28,642 nucleotides of DNA. Source: CAZJRB01 sp964547995. Lineage in GTDB: Bacteria > Planctomycetota > Planctomycetia > Pirellulales > Thermoguttaceae. The notes beneath the pieces are model-generated. The model was not told the origin of the DNA. It searched no databases and saw only the letters and a list, made by a program, of their open reading frames with translations. Both the position numbers and the translations under genes were made by a program. Positions 1-6,521 of this stretch are shown here, in pieces. How positions within the stretch are numbered: position 1 is the first letter of the stretch; each line of letters begins with the position of its first letter. The DNA lies in assembly GCA_964547995.1 (NCBI GenBank), contig CAZJRB010000100.1:1-28642 (forward strand), given 5' to 3'.

Positions 1-279
1 AATCCGAATATTGAACAAGAATCTCCCGCCGATGCTAGCACCTGCATAATGTTGCGCAGTGCCAGGGCTTTTGTTCTCGACTCTCAACTCTCGATCCCCT
101 CAACCCCTCGGCAGATGCACATAGGCCCCTCCGCGTGGTGCGGATCGGCCTGACACGTGGTTTCGCGGCCAAGGCGTGGTTTAGCGACGGCTCTTCCCGT
201 AATTTGACCTTTTCGATACCCCCCTTGCAAGATAAAATTACGGTCATGGTCGGTTCTGTATCCGGGGCGACTGCGGAGG
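1..279. other. Left-edge non-coding stretch upstream of the kinase gene
   Basis: No convincing coding region is visible. The open frames here have no ribosome site and no recognisable protein. A TTGACC hexamer lies at 204-209 and an A/T-rich patch at 228-238, but the best spacing between a -35 and a -10 is poor (18 nt to CAAGAT, 23 nt to TAAAAT), so I do not call a promoter. A Shine-Dalgarno-like GGAGG lies at 275-279, just before the kinase start. Confidence 0.5.
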
Positions 280-285
280 GTGAGA

Positions 286-1149
286 ATGGCCATGAATACG
301 GGCTTGTCCCAGGTGTTCCAGAAATGGCCACGTGCGGCGGAGAGTCTTGCGCCCTCCGACCCACAAGTGGCAAGCAGCACACCTGAAGACGACCAGGCCG
401 AACAGGAGCGGCGGAGACACCGTGGGGAACTCGCGCATGCCGCGCGGTTGGAGACAATTCAAGAGGCGGTTTGCAGCATCGCCCATGAACTGAACCAACC
501 GCTCGCCGCGGTCGTGCTCCAGGCGGAAATTACCGCCAAAAAAATGCGGCTCGGAAAGGAGGGAGGCAAGCAAGACGTGATCAACGCCTTGGACCACATT
601 GCCGATGATGCCTATCGTGCCGGGCAGATCATTCAGCGAATGAAGGATTTCGTCAAAAAGTTCGAGCCACGGCGAAACAGCGTGGACCTGGACGGCATTA
701 TCCGCGAGGTTCTCACACTGGTGGAAGACGAGCTGCGGCACGCCGGGATTGCGTGCACCATCGAGTTGGATCAATCGCCGGCAATGATCCGCGCCGACGC
801 GATTCAGGTGCAGCAGGTCCTTCTGAACCTGATTCGAAACGCCGCGGAAGCAATCGGCCGGGCCGAACCGGGGGACCACCAAATCACGCTCCGGGGTCGA
901 ACGCGAAACGGCGCCCGCGAAATCAGCGTCGGCGATACCGGCTGCGGTATCACGGACGATCGGACGTTTCAGTGCTTCGAAACCTTCTACACGACCAAAC
1001 CCGGCGGAATGGGGCTGGGGCTGGCCATCAGCCGCTCGATCGTCGAGTCGCACGGGGGGCATATCGAGGCAACGCAGAACCCGGACCGGGGCGCCACTTT
1101 CACATTTACCATGCCTATCGCACCAGAGGACAAAAACCATGCCAGCTAA
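286..1149 (+). CDS. Soluble sensor histidine kinase (HisKA + HATPase_c)
   Basis: This is an ATP-dependent autophosphorylating kinase that should pass phosphate to the regulator encoded immediately downstream. The phospho-acceptor H-box is SIAHELNQPLAAV, with the histidine near residue 67. The ATPase domain shows an N-box (NLIRNAAEAI), a G1 box (DTGCGI) and a G2 box (GMGLGLAISRSIVESHGG). The HELNQPL form is typical of FixL- and TodS-like kinases. There is no transmembrane segment and no PAS domain: only about 50 charged residues precede the H-box, so the signal must reach it through the cytoplasm or a partner. I chose ATG 286, six bases after GGAGG at 275-279; a GTG at 280 and an ATG at 292 are alternatives. 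The stop overlaps the regulator start by 11 bases, which implies translational coupling. Confidence 0.93.
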   Translation: MAMNTGLSQVFQKWPRAAESLAPSDPQVASSTPEDDQAEQERRRHRGELAHAARLETIQEAVCSIAHELNQPLAAVVLQAEITAKKMRLGKEGGKQDVINALDHIADDAYRAGQIIQRMKDFVKKFEPRRNSVDLDGIIREVLTLVEDELRHAGIACTIELDQSPAMIRADAIQVQQVLLNLIRNAAEAIGRAEPGDHQITLRGRTRNGAREISVGDTGCGITDDRTFQCFETFYTTKPGGMGLGLAISRSIVESHGGHIEATQNPDRGATFTFTMPIAPEDKNHAS

Positions 1150-1750
1150 GCCGGTCGTTTACGTTGTTGACGACGATCCCGCCATCCTTCGAGTCATTGC
1201 GGAGCTGGTCGAGATGATCGACTTGCAGGTCGAAACGTTCATTTCCGCCGACGAGTTTCTCGATACGTACAAACCGGCCGGCCCCGGATGCCTGGTGTTG
1301 GACGTGAGAATGCCGGGTATGAGCGGGCTGGAACTCCAACGGACGTTGGCCGACAAGGACATCCATACCCCAATCATCATGATTACCGCCCACGGCGACA
1401 TACGCATGGCCGTCGAGGCAATGAGCGCGGGGGCCTTCAATTTTCTCGAAAAACCCTTCCGGGTACAGGAACTGTGCGACAACATCCACAAGGCGATCCG
1501 GGTGGACCATAAAAGGTGGCAGCAACAGCAACAACGCGAAGGCGTCACTCGCCGTATCGACAACCTCACGCCCGCCGAACGCGAGGTCATGGACCACGTC
1601 GTTGCCGGAAAGACCAACAAGACCATCGCCGGTGAGCTGGGCATAAGCGTCCGGGCCGTCGAAGACCGCCGCGCACGAATGATGAAGCACCTGGGCGTGA
1701 GCACCCGCGCAGAACTCATGGAGCTGGCCTCGGTCGCCGGCACGTCGTGA
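1139..1750 (+). CDS. FixJ-family response regulator (REC + LuxR-type HTH)
   Basis: This is a DNA-binding transcription regulator of 203 residues. The receiver domain spans about 5-120: acidic pocket DDD at 11-13, phospho-acceptor Asp near 55 in VLDVRMPG, switch Thr near 83 and conserved Lys near 105 in EKPF. A Gln-rich linker (about 126-133) leads to a LuxR/FixJ helix-turn-helix at about 143-199, starting LTPAEREV and including NKTIAGELGISVRAVEDRRA. FixJ proteins usually have VE.HRA at that point; here it is VEDRRA. The start overlaps the kinase stop, so the two form one operon and very likely a cognate pair. The targets are unknown. The convergent PilT-like genes are near but share no visible promoter with it. 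Confidence 0.95.
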   Translation: MPAKPVVYVVDDDPAILRVIAELVEMIDLQVETFISADEFLDTYKPAGPGCLVLDVRMPGMSGLELQRTLADKDIHTPIIMITAHGDIRMAVEAMSAGAFNFLEKPFRVQELCDNIHKAIRVDHKRWQQQQQREGVTRRIDNLTPAEREVMDHVVAGKTNKTIAGELGISVRAVEDRRARMMKHLGVSTRAELMELASVAGTS

Positions 1751-1752
1751 GG

Positions 1753-1777
1753 CGGCGTTCTCGCGCGAGAATCGCCG
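1753..1777. terminator. Hairpin between convergent genes, possible bidirectional terminator
   Basis: The 14-base perfect palindrome TTCTCGCGCGAGAA (1758-1771) is extended by CGGCG on the left and CGCCG on the right, with one bulged T at 1772. It starts three bases after the regulator stop and lies 28 bases beyond the stop of the opposing PilT-like gene. There is no U-run on either strand, so intrinsic termination is plausible but not proven. Confidence 0.45.
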
Positions 1778-1804
1778 ACGCAAGCGGAGAGAGACCCCGA
1801 AGCG

Positions 1805-2875
1805 TTATGCGCGATCGCCTCCTGCGCGTTTCGCAAAACGCTCTTTGTCGCGTGCTCTCTTTCGAGCGCTGGCCTCGTCGATCACGTCTTCTTTGACGAG
1901 TTCCGCGAGTGCGTCGTCCATCGTTTGCATTCCGCTGTCGCGGCCGGACCGGATCAGGGAAAGAATTGACTCGCTGTCGCCTTTGCGGACGGCTTCAGCC
2001 AGACCGTCGCTTTGCAACAGGATCTCGCACGCGGGGACGCGTTGTTTGCCGCCTATTACAGGCACCAAATCCTGGACGACCACCGCCTGCAACGACTCGG
2101 CCAGCATGTCGCGTGCCAGGGGTTGGCGGTCCGGGGGAAAGGCGTCGATGACGGCGTCGATGGCCTCGACGGCGCTACCTGCGTACACCGCTCCGTAGAC
2201 CAGCGTACCCCTGTTCGCGGCCTTCAGCGCATCGAAGATCATCTCGGGATCTCGGAACTCGCTGAGGAGGGCCACGTCGACATCCTGCCGCGCGATTGCC
2301 TGTACCGCCTTGTTGAACGATTCCGTGTCCAGCCCGACTTCTCGATGGACGATCATCGACTTCTTGTTCTTGTGCAGGAACTCGATTGGTTTCTCGATGA
2401 TGATGACGTGCTGCCGGAGATTCTCGTTGATCGTATTGACGATGGCTGCCATGGTCGTCGTTTTGCCGCATCCCGGCGGGCCTGCGACCAGGACCGTACC
2501 GCCGGCCAGCTCCGCCAGCTTCTCCAACACCGGAGGCAATCCCAACCGGTCAAATGTGGGAACTCTGTTCGGAATGGGCCGAAAAACGGCAGCGTAACCG
2601 GTCTGTTGAAAGAAGAAGTTGCAGCGGAAGCGAAACTTGCCCTCGATGCTATAGACGAAGTAGAAGTCGCGGGCCTTGAAAAAAGCCTCTCGCTGGGTTT
2701 CGTTCACGAGTTCCATCAAGTATCTTCCGAGCATGCGCTGGTCCATCGCCGGTGCGTCTTCGACGGGCGCCATGTCGCCGTGGATGCGGAACTTTGGCTG
2801 TTGTCCCACCTGCAGGTACAGTTCCGAGGCCTCGGCTTCCTCCATTTGCTGCAACAATTTGTCCAGTTCACTCAT
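1805..2875 (-). CDS. PilT/GspE-family ATPase paralogue with altered Asp and His boxes
   Basis: This 356-residue protein belongs to the PilT-type secretion/retraction ATPases, hexameric motors at the base of type IV pili. Walker A is GPPGCGKTTT (about 129-138). The Asp box reads IIIEKPIEFLH (about 157-167) where PilT normally has IEDPIE, so the Asp is a Lys. The Walker B region is VDVALLSEFRD and keeps the Glu. The His box is GTLVYGAVYAG, where both usual histidines (GHLVFGTLHT) are missing. The C-terminus keeps a PilT-like helical part. ATG 2875 was chosen over an upstream in-frame start because it has a GAGGAA ribosome site and begins the family N-terminus. It overlaps the preceding paralogue's stop by 8 bases. 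It may be a regulatory or weakly active subunit of a mixed hexamer. No pilin or PilC gene is in the window. Confidence 0.88.
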   Translation of the reverse strand: MSELDKLLQQMEEAEASELYLQVGQQPKFRIHGDMAPVEDAPAMDQRMLGRYLMELVNETQREAFFKARDFYFVYSIEGKFRFRCNFFFQQTGYAAVFRPIPNRVPTFDRLGLPPVLEKLAELAGGTVLVAGPPGCGKTTTMAAIVNTINENLRQHVIIIEKPIEFLHKNKKSMIVHREVGLDTESFNKAVQAIARQDVDVALLSEFRDPEMIFDALKAANRGTLVYGAVYAGSAVEAIDAVIDAFPPDRQPLARDMLAESLQAVVVQDLVPVIGGKQRVPACEILLQSDGLAEAVRKGDSESILSLIRSGRDSGMQTMDDALAELVKEDVIDEASARKRARDKERFAKRAGGDRA

Positions 2876-4205
2876 TGCGGGGTTCCTCGAACGATGGTTG
2901 GCTGCCGGCCGGGTCGCTCCGCAAGCGGTGAGTTTTTCCTTCGCGTATGAGATTGCCCACGGCGTCTGTGCCAAAGAGGATCTCGACGGCCGGTTCAATC
3001 GTATCGCCGTCGGGGCCGGGGACGAGCCGTTGCAACACGATTCCCTGTAGCACGTCGGCTACTGTCGCGCGAATCGGCCCCTGTTCCTCGAGCGGGAAGC
3101 TGCCGATCAGCCACTCGATCGCGCACACGGCATCGGGTGCGGACACCACGGCGAAGACCAGGTGTCCCGTCGCGGCCGCTGTCAGCGCCGGGCGGATTGC
3201 CCGCGAATCGCCCATTTCATCAATGGCGATGACATCCATGGCCTCGCGCAGGGCGGTCCGGATGCCCGCCTCGAACGATTTCGTGTGTGTTCCAACGCCG
3301 CGTTGGATGACATAGCCCGTCTTGCACGAATGAACGAATTCAACCGGATTCTCGATCGAGGTGATGTTCTTGTCCTGTGTCTCGTTGATGTGGTCGATCA
3401 TGGCCGCCAGCGTAGCGGTCTTGCCGCCCCCCCTCGGACCCGTGATCAGCACCAGGCCGTCCGCGTACCGGGTGAGGCGTTCGATGTCGGGCGGCAACTG
3501 CAACTGTTCGAACGTGAGGATCCGGGTGGGTATCACGTGGAACACGCCGTGTACGCCGCCCTGCCGTCGCATGATGTTCACGCGATACCGGCCGAAGTAT
3601 CTTCCGGCGTCGTAACAGAGTTCGAGATCGCCCTTTTTGAGAAAATGTTCGCACTCGTCGACGGCGAGCAGTGAAAGGACACCCCGTTCACACGCCTCGG
3701 GTGCGAACGGCGTCTCGCCCTCGATCTTGCACAACCGGCCGGCGCATCGGAATATGGGAACGTCGCCCGCCCTGATGTGTACGTCCGACGCACCGGTCTT
3801 GCGACCGATTTTCAGCAGCCGTGCGACCATGGGATGGAGCAAGTTGGGCGGCTGAAGGGACTCGATGTCCCGTGCCTGCGCCCGTTGTGCGGGGCTATTG
3901 ACTCGCGGCAAATGCCGATCTTCCTCGTCGTACGAATCCACCATCTCCGCTGATTCCCCCGGCTGGCGTTCGTGCCCCGAGGCCGTCATGTCGTATCCTT
4001 CGTCAATCAGCTTCCGGAGTTGACTGTAGTACATGTCCAACAGCGGGTTTGCCTTCTGGATGTGCAGGATCTTGTCCTTGATCATGCGTTGAATCGCCTG
4101 TTCCGGTTCGGGAACTTCGCTGAGCAAGTGGTCTACAGTAGCCTCGTCCATTAGTTTGTTGTGCAGGACGATTTTCTTGAAAAGGAGCTGGGCAGGAGTC
4201 GTCAT
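2868..4205 (-). CDS. PilT/GspE-family ATPase with an extra N-terminal region
   Basis: This 445-residue protein has roughly 110 extra N-terminal residues (a helical segment of about 65 residues, then an acidic linker) before the PilT core, which begins near LLKIGRKTGASDVHIRAGD. Walker A is GPRGGGKTAT (about 254-263). The Asp box is ITSIENPVEFVH, with Asn instead of Asp. The Walker B region is DVIAIDEMGD, where the usual Arg of EMRD is Gly. The His box GHLVFAVVSAP keeps the first His but has Ser for the second. The end carries the PilT-like NLIREGKTH. I chose ATG 4205, following a GAGGCGG site, because the upstream extension is Arg-rich and unlike the family. With the overlapping downstream paralogue it forms a two-gene unit, 124 bases from the large array and with its own candidate promoter. 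Confidence 0.88.
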   Translation of the reverse strand: MTTPAQLLFKKIVLHNKLMDEATVDHLLSEVPEPEQAIQRMIKDKILHIQKANPLLDMYYSQLRKLIDEGYDMTASGHERQPGESAEMVDSYDEEDRHLPRVNSPAQRAQARDIESLQPPNLLHPMVARLLKIGRKTGASDVHIRAGDVPIFRCAGRLCKIEGETPFAPEACERGVLSLLAVDECEHFLKKGDLELCYDAGRYFGRYRVNIMRRQGGVHGVFHVIPTRILTFEQLQLPPDIERLTRYADGLVLITGPRGGGKTATLAAMIDHINETQDKNITSIENPVEFVHSCKTGYVIQRGVGTHTKSFEAGIRTALREAMDVIAIDEMGDSRAIRPALTAAATGHLVFAVVSAPDAVCAIEWLIGSFPLEEQGPIRATVADVLQGIVLQRLVPGPDGDTIEPAVEILFGTDAVGNLIREGKTHRLRSDPAGSQPSFEEPRNE

Positions 4206-4246
4206 GGGAAAACCGCCTCGGGATCGAAGAGAAAAAAGACGGATTA

Positions 4247-4255
4247 AGTATAACA
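4247..4255 (-). promoter_or_regulatory. Candidate extended -10 promoter for the PilT-like pair
   Basis: Read on the minus strand this is TGTTATACT, an extended -10 element (TGn plus TATACT, five of six matches to TATAAT). No good -35 hexamer lies 17 bases upstream, which extended -10 promoters can tolerate. A start of transcription near 4240 would give a leader of about 35 bases. Several hairpin-prone stretches (for example GGCGAAACGCC) lie just upstream, between the array's last gene and this site. Confidence 0.4.
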
Positions 4256-4329
4256 AGAACTGCGTGCAGTGGCGATTGCCGGGGCGGCGTTTCGCCATAA
4301 GACATTCTGCGGCAAGGAGTTACGACGAT

Positions 4330-5616
4330 TCACGCCTTCTCCGGAGCGTGTGCACCGCTCCATCGCTCCTCAAAGCACGCCGCAGACTCCTCGCTGAATG
4401 GTCCGGCCGTTGCAACCAACAGTTTGAAATTGGTCTCCCGACACAGATTCGCGAGACGCGTCAAGGTGTCCGGTGGAATGGCGCTTTCCAGTTCCCACAC
4501 GACATTGACCGTATGCGGGGCGGACGCCCGGGTGGCGCGGCGCAATTCCAGGAAGTCCGCCAAGCCGGCCACCTTGGCCAGCGCCCAATGCCCGTCGCCC
4601 GCAGCCACAAAGCAATAGCGCCCGAACCACGCCGATTCGAACAGAAACTCGTCGTCGAAGTCTTCGTCCTCAGGCGTGCAGGTAATCTTCTTAAGCGACC
4701 AGACGAATAGAAGTCTCTCCAGCGACGGGATTGCCCAAGGGTCCTCGGGGCCGAAGTAGATGAAGGTTTCGCCCTTGCGCACGGCCCGTTGAAGGTATTT
4801 CCGTACCATTCCTTCCGACGGCCCGTGCAGTAGCACGGTATGGGTCTTTGGGAAGAGTGAATCGACCAATCGCCCGCCCAATGGCACCGGGAGCAGGCTC
4901 TTGAAGGTCAGATTGAATCGCCGGAAGTAGTCGACCGCTACCAGAAAGATTGCCAGCCAGCAGGTCCATCGGGCGAAAAACAGGTTCACTCGATCGAACG
5001 TGTTGGCCTGCGCCCACTCACGGGGTTTGAGCGTGCGGCCCGTCTTGGCAACCGGCTGATCCTCGGTGCCGGGGCCGATCGGGATTTTCTCAGCGACCTT
5101 CATGCCTTCGGTCCGCTCGACCGGGCCGCGCTGGCGATAGGAATACCGGGATTCGTCGCCGGAAGACTCGCCGTCGATGCTCCCGTCGTCGGCGTCTTCC
5201 GGTTTCGCCGGCTCTTTCGATTCGCTTGTTTCCTTTCCCTTGGGAGTCTCGGTTTCGGCAGCACCAGGGCGCTCGGCCAACTCTTCCTTTTCGGTGACCT
5301 CTGCCTGCCTGGCCTTCTCGGCTTCATCCGAGACGTCGGATTCCCCGGGAGTCATTTCCGTCTCCTCGGCGGCCCTTTGCCTGGCTGCCCGAAGCTGCTC
5401 GGAGAAATCGATTTCGATCGCGCTGACACGGTTGGAATTGAACTCCGCCAATCCAAGTCCGAGGATTGCGGCCGCCAGGGCCAGCCAACAGACGGCACTC
5501 CGGCGCACCCCGCAGACAAACGCCGCCATCAGCAGAGCGGCCACCACCCAGGCCACGATCGACACGATGCCGACCGCTCCGAAGTAGAAGGCGAGTTTTC
5601 CGAGTGCTGCAGTCAT
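4330..5616 (-). CDS. Membrane protein of unknown function, last gene of the array
   Basis: I do not recognise the family. The 428-residue protein has two N-terminal hydrophobic segments (about 5-30 and 36-54), a long Glu/Lys/Pro-rich charged linker (about 70-200), a third hydrophobic segment (about 209-230) and a C-terminal globular domain of about 190 residues. That domain opens with VLLHGPSEG (about 260-268), which vaguely recalls a P-loop but lacks the GK(S/T) lysine, followed by hydrophobic strands such as TFIYFG and NVVWELE. A degenerate nucleotide-binding fold is possible but unproven. ATG 5616 overlaps the upstream DUF4159 stop by ATGA. The N-terminus (MTAALGKLAFYFGAVG) resembles the leader of that upstream gene (MTATLERICFYLGILA), which bears on how the upstream gene arose. 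Confidence 0.8.
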   Translation of the reverse strand: MTAALGKLAFYFGAVGIVSIVAWVVAALLMAAFVCGVRRSAVCWLALAAAILGLGLAEFNSNRVSAIEIDFSEQLRAARQRAAEETEMTPGESDVSDEAEKARQAEVTEKEELAERPGAAETETPKGKETSESKEPAKPEDADDGSIDGESSGDESRYSYRQRGPVERTEGMKVAEKIPIGPGTEDQPVAKTGRTLKPREWAQANTFDRVNLFFARWTCWLAIFLVAVDYFRRFNLTFKSLLPVPLGGRLVDSLFPKTHTVLLHGPSEGMVRKYLQRAVRKGETFIYFGPEDPWAIPSLERLLFVWSLKKITCTPEDEDFDDEFLFESAWFGRYCFVAAGDGHWALAKVAGLADFLELRRATRASAPHTVNVVWELESAIPPDTLTRLANLCRETNFKLLVATAGPFSEESAACFEERWSGAHAPEKA

Positions 5617-6521
5617 TTGCGGTACTTGCGGGTTTCCCGGAGATAATGAGTGAAGCTGTAATAGACGATGTTCATGCCGAGGTGGTAGGCACTTTGTGCC
5701 AACTCGGGATCGATGCCGGAATGGCCCGTTTTCCAGGCGTCGTTCAGGTCGCCGGGGAAGTAAAAGACGCACCAGCGGCCCTTGAGCTTGACGCCCATCG
5801 CCTTCTTTCCGCCGTGGTGCCAAAGGGGCGGGGCCCCGTCGCGGAACGTAAACGGGATCCGGAAAATCGGATCGTCATTGGGAACAACCCTCAATGCGTT
5901 CTCGGGAAACAGAGTCTTTGCGAACGCCCGAAAACTCTTGTCCCATTGGGGGCTGCCGCAGTCGGCAAACAGCAGGCCGCCGCCTTGAAGGTGTTCGCGG
6001 AGAATCTTGAGGTCCTCTTCCGAAACACCGATCTTCTCCTTTCCGGTCATGTACACAAAAGGAGGGGCTTGTCCCTTGGGATACAGCCGAAGGTGCGAAA
6101 TGGGGTGGCTTTCCGACTTCCCGGCGACTTTGACAAGCGGTCCTGAGAGTTTTCCGAACTCCTTGAGGAAATTCACATCTGCTTTCGTCGCCCCCATACC
6201 GTCGTCCCAGCCTTTGCCGTCGTACTCGAGCCGGATGAAGCGGACCTCGCCCTCATCGGCATCATTGTCGGGTATAAGCCGGCCGGCCTCGAATCGTTTC
6301 CCGGACTCCTCGAGCAGTTTCTCAACTCGGTCCTTATGTTCGCCTTGTTCCTCCGACTCATTGAGTAGTCCGTCAACCTTCTTGAGCAGCTCCTCCGCGG
6401 TGATTTCCTTGGCGGGTTGCCCGGGTGGTGCCGGATCGGCCCCAAAGGCCGCGCATGCGAGGATCGCCACGAGGGCGAGAATACCCAGATAGAAACAGAT
6501 TCTTTCCAGTGTTGCGGTCAT
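5613..6521 (-). CDS. Secreted DUF4159 protein (tandem paralogue)
   Basis: The protein has 302 residues. A Sec-type signal peptide (hydrophobic core about 8-27, ending ACAAFGADP) precedes a helical charged linker (about 40-85) and a DUF4159 domain from GEVRFIRLEY to the C-terminal RKYRK. Shared landmarks with the upstream paralogue are KGQAPPFVYMTG, GGGLLFADCGSPQWD and YFPGDLNDAWKTGHSGID. DUF4159 is an uncharacterised family common in Planctomycetota and beside BatA-like proteins; a glutamine-amidotransferase-like fold has been suggested, but no reaction is known to me. I chose ATG 6521 because it lies in an ATGA overlap with the upstream stop and begins the signal peptide; the longer frame upstream translates the neighbour out of frame. 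The domain matches the neighbour at roughly seven residues in ten by eye. Confidence 0.88.
   Translation of the reverse strand: MTATLERICFYLGILALVAILACAAFGADPAPPGQPAKEITAEELLKKVDGLLNESEEQGEHKDRVEKLLEESGKRFEAGRLIPDNDADEGEVRFIRLEYDGKGWDDGMGATKADVNFLKEFGKLSGPLVKVAGKSESHPISHLRLYPKGQAPPFVYMTGKEKIGVSEEDLKILREHLQGGGLLFADCGSPQWDKSFRAFAKTLFPENALRVVPNDDPIFRIPFTFRDGAPPLWHHGGKKAMGVKLKGRWCVFYFPGDLNDAWKTGHSGIDPELAQSAYHLGMNIVYYSFTHYLRETRKYRK

Noticed and set aside
204..238. Promoter upstream of the kinase (TTGACC with an A/T-rich -10)
   Set aside because: Spacing is 18 bases to a poor -10 (CAAGAT) or 23 bases to the better TAAAAT; not convincing.
2012..2950. Plus-strand 312-codon frame opposite the PilT-like gene
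   Set aside because: The minus strand has Walker A, Walker B and PilT C-terminal motifs; the plus translation resembles nothing.
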